In this document: piece after piece, positions 31,708 through 43,653 of the stretch
Numbering within the stretch: the stretch's first letter is position 1
Layout of the letters: each line of letters opens with the position of its first letter
DNA from: Microbotryum silenes-acaulis
Lineage: Eukaryota; Basidiomycota; Microbotryomycetes; Microbotryales; Microbotryaceae
Reading direction: 5' to 3'
Assembly (NCBI GenBank): GCA_003665825.1
Contig: QPFY01000002.1
Coordinates: 1,488,001 to 1,552,000, forward strand
DNA length: 64,000 nt
The notes under the pieces: generated by a model
What the model was told of the DNA's origin: nothing
The model's database searches: none
The model's input: only the letters and a program-made list of their open reading frames with translations
Made by a program: the position numbers and the translations under genes

Positions 31708-34700
31708 TTAATGACCCCTCTCTTTGAGCAACGACAGCGCCGAGTTGGATCGCAAGACGGCCATGTTCTGTTCGAAGAAGCACGTTGAAAGGAGGCGTCA
31801 GCGGTGCGGCTCGTGACTCAACTTGAGAGTACGAGTCGAAGCTCACCTGGAGGGACACCTTGCCCTTGGTCTTCTTGAGCGACAACTCGAGGTTCTTGCC
31901 CGACATGACTTTCTCAAAGTGCTCGCGCGCCTTAGAGAATTGCCCCATCGAGTCGTACAGGCGACCCAACTCGTAGTCTGTCGACAAAAGGAAGCGTCAG
32001 CGCCTGAAAGTACTATAAGCTTTTACGTGACACGTAATCATTTACTCACGGGTGAACCAAACGAGGTGGTGGTCGTGTTGCAGATCGCGCCCGTGCTTGA
32101 GGACGTTGTTGAACGAGATGAGCGCCTGCTCGTCCGCCTCCTTGACCGGGATCTGCGACTTTCTAGGCCGCGGATCGACATGCGGTTGAGGGTGCGCGAT
32201 GAAGTGCAGGACAATACCGCGGAGCAGGTGCGCAAGGCAGTAGTCTATAGCGCCACGAAAGAGGATCAGCAATCCCTTCCGTTCGAGCTCTCAGAACGGA
32301 AAAGTGGACTGACCATCCCAGAATTCGTCACCATTCCCGTATCGACTAGGGTCCTTGACTTGGTGAAGGTCGGACAACACGGTGGAAATCTGGTCGAGGT
32401 GGACCTCGAAGAGGTTGAAGCTATCATATCGCGTCTAGGGTCAGTATCGGGTTGACGGACGCGCTTTTGCTCCTCGACACGAGCGGGCACTCACCGAGGC
32501 GAAAGACCCAAGCAGTTCAGGACGTAGGCCAGCTCAATACCAGGCAAGCAAAGGCGATTTCCTTGTGCGACATACTTGCGAGAACGACGAGCAACGAATT
32601 TCTGGAGGATCGTTTGGGTAGCGCGTTAGGTGAGGGGCAACCACGCAAATAGTTATCCTCGCCGCTAGACTGACCTCGAGAGGAATACTTTTGCCGGCGA
32701 TGCGTTGCATCAGGTCAGGGACGCCCTTCATGATCTTGTTCGCCTTGGCAATATCTTGCCCTTGTTCGTAAATCGACGTCGCCTACGACACAGGGGAATT
32801 TTGATGCGTCAGTGCCGGCACTACCACGAGGCAATCAGACGGAGGCTCACCTTGGCATAGGCGTAGATAGCCTTGGACCAGTTCGATTCCTTGTCGAGGA
32901 TGTTGAAGCATTCGTAACCCTTGATCCAGTCTCCACTCGCGAGGGAGACAAGTCCAAGGTCCCAGTAGCAAATGTGACCGAGTTGAATGTACTCTCGCTG
33001 CGCCGCGATGGCCAAGTGAAAAGATTTGACCGCCGACTCGAGCTGCGTCTCGGTGGAATGAAGCCGACCGGCAAAGTAGAGGAAGAAGATGCCGTTCGGG
33101 TACCGGTCAAGGTTGTAGTGGAGAATGTGCGCTGCAGTCGGGACGTCAACGCCACCCACGGGAAGATAGTTGGCAATGACCAAGTGGTGCATCAGCAGGA
33201 CCATGTCGCAAATGGGGCGACGGATTCCTTCTTGCTCAGGCGGCATCCCCGGCTCGGCCGTGCGAGGCTTCCATCGACCACCGAGCATGAGCGTCTTGAG
33301 CGCATACTCGCGGTCACCCGTGAAGCCGAACACGGTCATGATCTTGAGCACGGCACTCGGCAAGAGCGAGAGGATAAGCGAGATCAAACCGTTGCCGAGG
33401 TAGACGCCGGATCGGAAATCCTCGTCGATGGAATCGTCGTGGCCGCCAGCGGACTGGTCCATCGCCTCCACGTAGGCCGCCAGGGTTCGGTAGATGGCAT
33501 AAGCGTTACGCATATTCAGGGCTTCCTTGAGGACTGTGGTTTGTGATCACGATCGAGTGGTGTCAACAGCTAGCATAACGGGTGACGCAAAGACTGCCTA
33601 GCTTACATGCGACAAAGTCGCCCGAGTAGATGATACCCAGGACGGCCTGTCGTTGAAAAGCGGCACGCAATCATTAGGATCGATAACAACGACACGGGGA
33701 GTTCAAAGCAACGATACTCGCCTTCAACAACGTGCATTCACTGAAGACAAGCTCCGCGTGTCGCTGTACAGGCGTCATGGCCTTGATGGAGCTGACCGAG
33801 GTCGAGCCCTTGGCGAGGCGGCCGACATTCTCGAACAGGCCGTGGTCCTTCTTGCGCAGCAGTTGGGCAATAAGGATCGAATCCTGCAGTCCGAGAAGCA
33901 ATGCAATATCTGGTCAGGGAGCGAAAGAGGGTGTGCAGGAAGTAAGGCAACTCGGACCGAGAGCCCCAGACATACCTTGCAGCAAGAGATCGCAGCTTCA
34001 AGATCTTCAGGCTCAAAGGTGGCGAGAGACTTGATCGATTGAATGAGCGCATATCCGACGGCGTAGTACAAGCGGTTGTCGCATGCGGCCAAGCAAATGT
34101 CCTGTGTTCGTGTAGACGGTCAGCAAGCAATCTGAAGCTAGCTCGGGCTCGAAGCAGCGCGAAACCCCAAAACCCACCTCTGCTTCGATCATGCGGCTGG
34201 ACATGAACAGATGCATCGCTTTCCAGACGGTTGCGATATCCTGAAAGCCCAACATATCGAAATCAGTCCCTCAAACAGAATGCGAGGCTACACGCAACCA
34301 TGTGGGGTGACTAACCTCCTTGACATCTGACTCCTGGAGCGCAACATCGTCCGAAGTCAACGAGGAAAGCGGTTTGCCGAGCTTGGGGCGCAACTTGACG
34401 TCCTTCTCCATCGCTTCGGTCGCCAGTTTGGCCGCACGACTCATGTTCTGTCGTTTTGCTGGATTCTTGGCCTCACTGGGATTGACCTTGTTGCGTTGAC
34501 TCGGGCCTCGCTTCTGTGGTTCAGCGGCTCGCTTTGGCGGTGCATCCGAATCGTCAGAGTCGTACGAGATGATCCCGGCGGCAACAGGAGTGCCTTTGAC
34601 CGGGTGAGCGTACTCGTCGTCGGTCGAAACCTCCTCTGCATATTCGTCGTCATTCTCGTTGCCAGCCTTGCTGGTACTACGCTTGATATTGTTGGACTTG

Positions 34701-35216
34701 GCCGAGCCGAAGGTGGTCTTGCCTCGGAGAGCGGCGCCTCGCTTGGGTGCATCCTCCTCACTTTCCTCCGAGTTGTGTTCGGATGCGCTCTCTTCTTCTT
34801 CGGACTCAGAGGCCACGGCGGGTTTGGGCAAACGGGCGGCACCGGCACCGGCACCGCCGTTGGACTTGTTCGAGAGGGAGCGCGACAGGGAGGCCCCACC
34901 CCCGCTTCGATCGTTCTCGAGCGACAACAGGCGGGAGTTGGGCGAGGCCGAACCGGCGAAAGAAGCTGTCAGGTCCGAAGCCTTGACCTTGCCTCCTCTT
35001 GAAGATGCACTGTGGGACGTGGACCGTACAACGTGGTACGGGGCAAGCGCAAGACTTAGCTGCCGGCTGCACGAGCTCGGGTGGGGAAACGGAGATGGAG
35101 CCTGCTGCTCACCTGAGGATAGAAGCCGAGGTTGCCGACGAGGCGTCGGACGTACCTCCGACCGAAGACGACGACGACGATACACTGCGACTCTTGTTGC
35201 GTTTGAGCAATGGCAT
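31708..35216 (-). CDS. IML2: IML2/TTC39-family outer membrane TPR protein
   Basis: Thirteen exons, complement of 35113-35216, 34316-35009, 34178-34240, 33976-34101, 33722-33883, 33607-33646, 32851-33533, 32675-32782, 32495-32601, 32314-32420, 32050-32244, 31847-31977 and 31708-31767; 859 aa. The first 270 residues are a Ser-rich, partly acidic disordered leader. Then come family motifs: DIATVWKAMHLFMSSRMIEA, YYAVGYALIQSIKSLATFEP, LRKKDHGLFENVGRLAKGS, FSECTLLKAVLGIIYSGDF, AYAIYRTL, SGVYLGNGLISLILSLLP, LKIMTVFGFTGDREYALKTL, HLVIANYLPVGGVDVPTA, PNGIFFLYFAGRLHS and late TPR-like repeats ending GRLYDSMGQFSKAREHFEKV. Members sit at mitochondria and affect lipid droplets or inclusion clearance. The intron after exon 5 has a GC donor (AAG/GCGAGT). 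Total length divides evenly, which supports the model. Confidence 0.9.
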
Positions 35217-35439
35217 TTTGTGAGCTTGCTGGATGAAGAAGGGCAAGAGAGGGAAAGAAGGCAGGCGGGGAGAGGGAGACGGGGCGAACGGTCACGGACG
35301 ACCGTACATTGGCGCCAATCTCCGCGACAGACGCTCTCAGGCGCCCAAAAGTCGCCGCCCGTTCGCCGAGGCCGTTCAACGGCCTGTTCGTACACAATCA
35401 ACTTCAAGTCGGTGCTAATAGGCCGTCGCACCTGGCGGT

Positions 35440-37002
35440 TCCGGTTGGGTGGCGGGTCTAGATCCGTTAGGCGGTGATGTAACACATGTTGCATGCTCTC
35501 AAGCCACAGCGCTTTTCTAAGAGAAATAGATGTCTAACAGAGCAGCGAGTGTGCGGCAGCACGGACTACGGCCGGAGCTCACTGGCCGCCCGGCCGCAGG
35601 CGCCGGCGGCGCTGGTGCCCCGGGCCAATTCGCACCAGTCAGAGCACTACGCGGACGGCGGGGCACCACAGCGGGGAAGTCGACCGAGCCGCCCGGTCCG
35701 TCGTCCGTCGCAATGAGTGTCTGTGCATCGGTATCTTCAACCTGCACAGACCCTCTCAAACTACCACACCATAGTTTGAGCTCGAAAATCTGATCTCGTT
35801 GGGACTTGCTTTGAGCTGAGACAGGGGTCTCGTAAAAAGACGTTTCGCCACCTGTCTCGGTCACGTGATTGCGCCACACTTTGAGCTCGATCCGCCAGCT
35901 GAAATGTCGAGCCTGCGGGCAACTTGCTTGACACCCACGACCCGAGGCTGCAACAGGCTATCGCTCTAGGGAGTCTCCTGAATTGATCAGTCCCCAAAGT
36001 AGCAAACCTGGGGCAATCATAAATTAGCAAACGATTTCGCTCACCAAGCAGAGCATTGTGCGCATGTCTTCGAGTCTCAGCTCATCTACCAAGTCGGCAC
36101 ACCGAGTCAGAGGTTGAGTCGGAAGCTCAGAGTCTCAGAGCTTCAAGATCAAGTTCTCGGCTGCTAACCATTTTGATCTAAGTACCTACTGCACATTCTT
36201 GAGCAGTCACTATCTGAGCATTGACTATCTACCTATCCAGAAGGGCTGAATTGTTGGCGGCTGGCGGAGGCCGGACGGTCTTGCGCCAGGCAGAACCGCA
36301 TTGAGGTGGTCTCGACTGTCCTACTATAAGTTATCAAGAAGCCAATTTTTTGTGAGAGATCGGCATACGCATGAAACGGTACAAGTCTTCCTGTGCAACA
36401 ACGATTTAGACTTCGACCGTGTCGGACGTCGCGACCGTCGGCTGCCGCGCTCAGAAATCGTCGATAAATCTCGGCGCGGGTACTAATTGGCCCTTCTGCA
36501 ACTGTCACTTTCAGACTTTCAGTGGGCTGTTCAATCGGATGTTGAGCCTGCTGGTTTCTACTTGTGTTAAGTACCTACCTGCGCACCTAGCTGCCCACCT
36601 GCGGTCGCTCGAAGTTAGCTACTTCGGGTATCGAATCTCCTCGGAGCCGGGGGGAGCCGGGGGGCGGCCAGAGCGCCAATTCTCGCGTCAACGGCCAAGT
36701 GCCACCTGCCACCTCCCGGGGGCGCCAATTCTAAAGCGATCGCCCTCAGCAATTTGCACCAGTCGTACCTACCAATGCAGCTTTTGGTCTACCTTGGTAA
36801 AGGTACATAGGAGAAACCTACCGTGGCCAGGATCGAGACGTAACACAATAAGTCACGCGTGCCTATCCAGAGAGGCACCTCGGGAGAATTACATACAGAT
36901 AGGTAGATCCATCGAACCATTCGGTGGAGTGATCGGCCGGAACCACCGATAGTTTGTGGCTAGCCTGACTCCTGGCGGTACTAGTCGGATCGACTGATCA
37001 GA
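35440..37002 (-). repeat. Dispersed 1.5-kb repeat, copy 2 (inverted relative to copy 1)
   Basis: The reverse complement of copy 1 (6129-7654). Identity appears complete over about 35650-37002. The block at about 35545-35650 differs and carries extra bases, and similarity resumes at 35440-35535. It lies about 220 bp upstream of the IML2 start. Internal features shared by both copies include an AATCACGTGACC site, two copies of GAATTGGCGC, tandem CCCCCCGGCTC and several TAGGTA words. The right edge is TGATCAGA at 36995-37002. No coding gene supported. Confidence 0.9.
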
Positions 37003-39049
37003 CGCGAGAATGAGGTACCGGTTAGCAGTGGGTACCCGACAAAGTCAATTATCGACTCGGTCGGACGCGAACTACCTGCCCTGTGTCTCGGAAGCTAGAT
37101 CACATTTGCCTACAATCACTCAGGTCACGGGGAGCAATTTGCGAGGCCCCACGCCGTCTGAAAAGAGTCGAGGCCACTTACTCGGTTTCACGAAGTCTGC
37201 GGGTCTGTAGTTACGTGCAAATGATGCGATCTTAGGAGGCTAGGTCGGACGGTGGGCTCAACAGAGCGTGCGGCAAACCCGCCGAGGGCAATGACGGTGG
37301 GTAGGTACGGCAATTCCGCCGAGGGAAGGTAGCTAGGTATGTAGTTAAGCAGGTTAAAGCTGCGTCGTTACCGACCAGGAAAGCATAAAGTGTGGCCAGC
37401 TCCTTCAAGTTCCAATCCGTGGTGCATGCGCATCTCGATGCCTGCAATCGAAACTACAAAACACGAAGGGAAACACTAGGGAATGAGAGAAAGGTTCACG
37501 GGGGAGGCTCAATGTCGGAGTCGGATCTAGCCGGACTAGTACTACGAAGGACGAATGAGTCGCCTGTCACGTAGCACCGTCACAGAGCTCGTGGGACCCA
37601 TCTGAAGCAACAAGAAAGGAAAAAATGCCCTTGTCGATCGAGATCAGAGATGGCTTGAAGACCGTGTATAGCTGAAGGCTTATGCGTACACTAGGAGTAA
37701 GCTACCTCGTACGACACTGCATTAAACTACGTGCATACTCAGTGATGATGAAGATGCCATGTATCTCCTTCAAGCCGAATGGGACATCGACCTTGAGCGC
37801 TCACCCGGGGTGACGGAACAGTACTAGAGGCGAGTGTAGAGAGGGAAAGCGAGGATCGAGTCGTCAATCTGTTGATGGAACTGCCTCGCCCATCCTCGAG
37901 GGTCGGCGAGTAAGATCGATCATTCGATCTCGGGTCGAAGCAAAAACTCACGGGGTACAATCATTACGAGCGGAATAATGGACCAGGATCAGTCTCAGCG
38001 ACATGCTGTGAGCGTCATTCAACGCCCGTCGACGCGTGGGCCACGAACTTCAGTAACAGACGGTAGGTGGGAGTGGCTAGGTGGGAAGCGAGAGCTCGCA
38101 GTGAGAGGTCAGAGGTGAGAGTTAGGGCGGGGTGGGGTGGGGCAGGGTGATGGAGGTGAGGTGGTGAGAGATGAAAGGTGAGACGAGTGAACACGAGACG
38201 AGACGGGTCAAAGGCGCACGGGATCGATCAGTCTCGCTGGGTGGCAACTCGCACCTTAAACGACGGGAGGGATTCAACGGCAAACTCTACGACACCACAC
38301 AAAGGCCACCGTCTCGTATAACACCAAGAAAAGGGACAGTTTATGCATGTTGAAGTGCTGCGGAAAATTATAGAGTGCGTTGACAAGAAGGGAGGCGAGA
38401 GAGAGCGAGGCCATGAGCCTGAGATGGTTGCTGACTTGGGTGCGGGGCGCGCGCCTGGCAGGAGGAGTACATGTGTCTCATCAATGTGAAGCCAGACTGG
38501 AAGATTAAGCCTCCGGTCCTCCACCTCTCCCGATGCGGAACCGAGCCGAGCCGAGGGCCGAGTGCCGAATGCTAAGCGTGGCCGAGCACGCCGAGGGTCG
38601 GAAGCGAACTCGTGGACAGGGGACCGTGCACCCCACGTCGAGGTTAACGATCCAACCCTCAACCTTCGGAAAGACCGAATATCTTGTTGATAAAGCTCGG
38701 TCAAGCCTTGAAAGATAGTGTGGGCACTGAGAATCACCCCAGTCTTGAGACCACCGCGATCGATGCAGTGGTTGTTGCTCCAGCAGCGTTGTTCGGGCCG
38801 GGCGACCTCGCCTCAACCTCGATTTACTGCGAGGTCCGACATGGAGCTGGGTTGCGGTGCGGGGCTCACCGTGACTCGATAGCTCCGACGTGGCGAGTCA
38901 ATGGGGAGAAAATTCAAGATAATTCCCGAGTACACCACTGAATGGGATCTAGATTGAGTGAACAACTTCAGTTTCAGAGGTAATTCGGTTGCTTCGGAGA
39001 AAATCGGTCTCGGCTGTTGAAATAGTAACTCGACTCTTCGAGTGCCTCA

Positions 39050-39290
39050 TGCTTGTGTATCAGCATGCATGACTGTGAGTGTCGGATGCATGGCCGGTGT
39101 CATCGAATAGCACGGGTGCACACCCTCATGCATCGTAATGCACGCTGGTGCATGGGCTGGAAACCCAAGTATGCCGCGCTCAATCTCCCGCGGTTCGCAG
39201 GGTGTGCAGCCGACGGCGCTGAGACTGCACGGGGGTGCATACGCGTGCATGGTTGTGCATCAGTGTGCACACGTATAATCCGAGTATTGT
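39050..39290 (+). repeat. Cluster of TGCA / ATGCAT words
   Basis: About a dozen TGCA cores, most within ATGCAT, GTGCAT or GTGCAC, are spread over 240 bp, often 8-14 bp apart. This is far denser than in surrounding DNA. The following dispersed repeat is also TGCA-rich. Confidence 0.6.
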
Positions 39291-39566
39291 TAACGATTCT
39301 ACACGAGTAGGGACTGGATCTGACTTCATCTCAGTCGGCTCCGAAGGTGTTTGGTCGACCGGAGGTTGAGCTTCATGTGCCCTTCAGTTGGTTCACCCAT
39401 TGCACCCTTCCTCTGCTAAGTCTCACACACTCTGTCGCTCATTCCCAATACCGCCTACGGGTCTAATAATCGCACCTCATGCAGTACTTGACGCTGGGCC
39501 GTGGTTCTGGTCCTGTTCCTCCTCCAGATCCGAGGCTCGACGTGCACTCGGCGGTGGGCGAAAGAA

Positions 39567-39846
39567 GGTGTTTGCAACGAAGCAGGCTGCGCCGGGAGGT
39601 CGATCCGAGCGTGCGCGAGAGTGCATAGCCGTGCAACGTCGTACAGAGACGTTTCAAAGAGATAAAACTGAGTAGGTACGGGTATGCGCCAATTTGTACA
39701 TGCATGCACACGTTTATACGAGAAATAGTGGCCGGATGGCTGCCAGCGACGGCGAGTCGATCCGCGATTTGGCCCGGTTTCACGCCGAGTGGGGGCGGGG
39801 GCTGCACGAGTCAATTGTCGGCGTGCTTGCTGAAGCAAGGGGAGGG
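39567..39846 (+). repeat. Second dispersed repeat, copy A
   Basis: Similar in direct orientation to 56697-56996. Shared landmarks in order: GCAACGAAGCAG, GATCCGAGCGTGCG, GTGCAA followed by CGT, GTACATG...CACACG, GGCTGCC, CGGCGACTCGATCCGC-like, CCGGTTTC, GTGGGGGCGGGGGCTGC-like and TGCTGAAG. Identity looks like 70-80 percent, so the copies are older than the 1.5-kb family. Confidence 0.7.
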
Positions 39847-40402
39847 CATCGATGGCTCATTCGATCAATCATCCGGGCCAACATCGCCCAGAATCCAGAA
39901 ATCAGAAACCAGATGCAATGGTGGTTATTGTTATTCAACGCAAGGTCTGATCGGTACTCATACGGTGTTCACAAGGTTATTTCTGCCTCTGCGAGCCTCT
40001 GCGCGTGCTCAATGCCGTATCACCGGAGTGGTTAGACCTGTTTCTCTCCCGGAACGTGATCAGTGTGATCGGCAAGGCCCGTGCGAGTCGCGCGGCGTTA
40101 GAGAAGCGCACCTCGAGAATCGCCGGCAACAAAGGGGAAGGAGGGAGCTTCCCTGATCGGTCCCACTCACACCAACCTTCGTCGGCTCCTTCAAGTGCTC
40201 GAGTGGTCGAGCTGTCGACGCTTGCGCCGTGGTCAGTCTTGTGAGGTACGTCGTGTTGTGCTTCATCTCTCAAGTCGCAGGCCAGTGGCTGCGTAGGCGG
40301 GCTCGCCCGTCGATCATTGAGGACGACGGGAAGAGTGCCGTGGCGCCTGGGGGAAGGCCTGGGGGCAGGCGCGCCTCGTTAGCCCTCGTTAGCGCTGGAG
40401 AA

Positions 40403-40425
40403 GGGGGGGGGGGGGGGGGGGGGGG
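40403..40425 (+). repeat. G23 homopolymer
   Basis: Twenty-three consecutive G followed by CGCTCCC. It could form a quadruplex; exact length may be an assembly artefact. Confidence 0.85.
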
Positions 40426-40907
40426 CGCTCCCACGCTTGTTGAAAGGAGATAAGGGGGGCCTGTGCTGCCGGGCGTGTGTAAGAGGTGTTCGTGTGCCGG
40501 CGTAGACGACGGTTCAGCCACATGGCGAACGTGCCTCCTCTCCCTTGCCATGTGTGCCCTTTGACCTCTCGCGTCTGGTTAGTGTCCGTGGTATCGCCTC
40601 CCGCCCCCGAACGCTACCGCCGCTGCCACGACCCGGTAGCACCTCGCTTCCCTGATCGCACCCATTCAAGCCAACGCCGCCTGGCCCGCCTTGTGTTGCT
40701 CAGTCCTGACCTCTCCCCCCTCTCACGTTGGCTGCGCCCCTCTCGAACGTGGCTTTTCTATCTCGTCGCAGGCGAGTTGACGAAGCAACCGAGTCTCAAC
40801 ACCCGACCCGCTGTACCAGCACCGGCGCCGTCAACCCACACTGCGTGCTCCGGGGCCGAGGCGCTCATCTCGCGCACGGAATTGATCCCGACCCCGACTT
40901 GCTCTTC

Positions 40908-40942
40908 CACACGATATATCGCGCCTATATATCCCCCTACCG
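40908..40942 (+). promoter_or_regulatory. TATA-rich promoter element before the RGS gene
   Basis: Two TATATA-type words (ACGATATATCG and CCTATATATCC) lie about 220-245 bp upstream of the RGS gene ATG at 41156, followed by pyrimidine-rich DNA. Position and composition fit a core promoter; no transcript data support it. Confidence 0.4.
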
Positions 40943-41155
40943 AATATTTTCTCTTCGCCATCACCCCGGCAGTCCTCTCGCTATACCTACTGCCCGCCTC
41001 TGCATCGAGTAATCGACAGCCCCGAGAGGGTCAGCGACTACGAGACGACGATCGACGAGCGCGTCTGCAGCCTGTCGCGTTCCTGACGGCGATCTCACAC
41101 TAGAGTGTTCAATTCAGCCGGTCCTTCTCTCGTCCCCCCCGGATTTGCTGTCGAC

Positions 41156-43653
41156 ATGGCCTCCACTGCTTCCAGTAGTCAGCATACTGCCGGGCGGCAG
41201 CAACAATCGAGTCACATGTGAGTTGGCAGCGCCTCGCCGTGTCACCTGTCTTGTGCGGATCGTGCCCGCTGCGATGGTCCTCCACCCCCTCCGAGCTTCC
41301 TCTGCGAGGTTGCTGGCCCTCGTATAGCATGGGCAATGTCATTAGCATGAGTATTGACACAAGACACCGACTTGGCAACTCACAGGCTCAAGACGGGACG
41401 AAGAGGTAACCCATTCTGCAAGGTAAGCAAGCCTACCTGCCCCCGTGACCCTGCTGGACTCGCACCCAGCCGCGCTTGGTCGCGCACTGGCAGCGGTGAC
41501 GGCGCAGGCTCGATCACCGCTACCCGCTTTTATCTGAACACCCTTCTCGACTGACGTACGGAAGATGGCTGTATGCCGTGGGTCTTGTGCTGACCCGCGT
41601 CCCCTCCCACTTGTGCGTCGTGGCTCTACAGGACACGCACGATTTGTTCGCGACGCTCATGGTTTCGCTCGACCTTTCGGACCGCACGCGATTCTTCCGG
41701 ACATACCCGAATGCGTTCACAACCGACGACGCCGCGACGAATCTCTCCTCCTTGCGATTCTCGCAGTCAAATCGAACATCCGATCCCGTCGATCCGCAGC
41801 GCATCGTGACAACAACGACGACGACGACGTTCTCCATGTCGCGGGACATCGCCAAGGGCATCTGCCAACACTTTATGGACGCGCGCCTCATCGAGAACGC
41901 GGCCGACCCCAGCTCGCTCAACTTCAAAGACCGGGGCATCTACCAAATCACACCCAAAGGGCTGCACATTCTCGAGCGGTTCATCACAAAGAACGGTATC
42001 TCGGCCGACCACCTGGTGCCCGTCTTCACGTCGCAACCCATTTGCATGAAGCTTCTACACCTCGAACGACGCACCTCCGATGACGAGATCCACATCTCTC
42101 GGTCCGTTATTGATGTCGTATTTAGGAGATTCGCCGGCGGTCGACACCCAAATTACATCAATGAGCCGCATGACCCAAGGCCGGTGGTGGGGTCGATCGT
42201 GCCTAGACCGTTCGTGGACAATGCCAGACCACCGCCAGGGTTCGATCGTGCCGGTGGGGTCGAATTGCAGGACGTGACAGAAAAGTCCAAGGCCGGACAG
42301 CCCGTGGTCGTCAAGCAGGTTTTCTTATCGACGCATGGAATCGATTGGCTCGTCGACTATTCGACATGTTGCTGCCGAGAGGAAGCGGGCGAATTGATGG
42401 CCCATTTTGTGCGCTATGGCCTCATCACCCTGTACCTCGACCGCTCCAAGACAGGGGATCGAGTAACTGCTTCGGAAGCCAAAGGGACGACTTCGGGCGA
42501 GGCAGAATACCGACAGGGCGCCAAAATCTTGTACCGCATCACCGACGACGGCCGCCGAGCCGCCGCTACCCCGGGGCCGGTGTCACAGCCGACGGCGGCG
42601 TCCTCGACGCACTTCATACCGCTCAATGAAGCTGCTCCCCCGCTTAGCAAACCCGCTTTGATGAAGGCTGCGAGCACGAAGATGGAGCCCAAGGTGTCAT
42701 CAGAGGGGAAAAGCGATAGCGACGTGGATTCACAAACCGATCTCGACCGGGTCGTCGACACAACGTTCGTTGGTGGCACCGGTCTGAGCAACGTCTCGGA
42801 GTCGGCATTTGTGGGCAAGAAAGCACTGGCCGACCTCTTCAAGTCCGACACCTCCGATGCGGCCGTCGCCGGCTGGTCAAAAGATCAACACTCGACGACA
42901 ACCCGGCTGCGAGCGATTCTCGACGAGCCGGCCTTACGGGCCCTGTTCCGTGATTTTTTGCGCGCGAACTATTGCGACGAGAATCTGGCCTTCTGGATAG
43001 ATGTCACCGACTTTAGACGACGGTTTTCGACCACCTCGTCGGCCGTCGGCGGAGCGGCGCAACAAGCTGCCAAGCGGAAACAAGGCGCGGCATCGAACGC
43101 GATGGAGACCCATCAGCAGAACCTCGTAGCCGCAGCGCTGCACATCTATCACACGTACCTCGCTCCCCTTTCGCCGAGTGAACTCAACATTGATCACAAT
43201 CTGCGCGCCGACGTCGTCAACTACGTGAACCGGGCCTTGGCCGAAGTTGCGCCTCCGTCCAACCGGCCGGTGACGTCGAGCGGCAGCAGCGGAGATGATC
43301 CCGATATGATCCCCGCTCTGCGAGCCACCCAGGTCCAGACGTTGCTGCGGCAGTACGAGCGGATACAGGAGCACATCTTCCGACTGCTGGCCACGGATCA
43401 GGTTCCTCGGTTTGTCAGGTAAGTCATAACTTTTCGCCGCCTCCATTCATGATACCGCAGCTCCCCTCATCTGATGCACGCCCTATCCACATTCTGTCTC
43501 GCACATAGAACGGAACCGTTCTTGGCTTTAATGGAACCCGAAGCCCTTAAAAACGCTGCACCGAGCTCGACCACAAACTCGCCAGACCTCTCGAAACCCC
43601 CCGTCGCTGCCAGTCCCGCTCTTGGTGCGGGCCCACCCGTGCCGCCAGCATGA
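41156..43653 (+). CDS. Regulator of G-protein signalling, DEP-RGS (Sst2/FlbA type)
   Basis: Four exons: 41156-41217, 41386-41422, 41632-43418, 43509-43653; 676 aa. Early residues read LKTGRRGNPFCKDTHDLFAT, the usual start of fungal RGS proteins. DEP-like segments follow: IAKGICQHFMDARLIENA (about residues 110-130) and HGIDWLVDYSTCC then EEAGELMAHFVRYGLI (about 265-300). A Ser/Thr/Pro-rich linker leads to the RGS domain from about residue 452: LRAILDEPALRALFRDFLRA, YCDENLAFWIDVTDFRRRF, a Ser/Ala insert, LNIDHNLRADVVNYVNRAL, AQ-like contacts and QEHIFRLLATDQVPRFVR. It would speed GTP hydrolysis on a G-alpha of the pheromone or nutrient pathway at the plasma membrane. Exon 2 has 37 nt. All phases agree. 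Confidence 0.93.

Larger units (their letters stand above)
37003..41155. other. 4.1-kb gene-poor, repeat-bearing region
   Basis: Between repeat copy 2 and the RGS gene I find no supported gene. It holds a TGCA-rich patch (39050-39290), one copy of a second dispersed repeat (39567-39846), a run of 23 G (40403-40425), and a pyrimidine-rich leader of the RGS gene from about 40540 on. Frames at 38228-38816 (minus) and 40486-41103 (plus) are open, but they show low-complexity composition and no family resemblance. Confidence 0.5.

Noticed and set aside
38228..38816. Minus-strand frames upstream of the TGCA cluster
   Set aside because: They overlap each other, lack consistent codon use, and resemble nothing known.
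40486..41103. Plus-strand 205-codon frame before the RGS gene
   Set aside because: It begins just after a G-rich tract, spans the TATA-like promoter and pyrimidine-rich leader, and has no motif. Better explained as promoter and 5' UTR.
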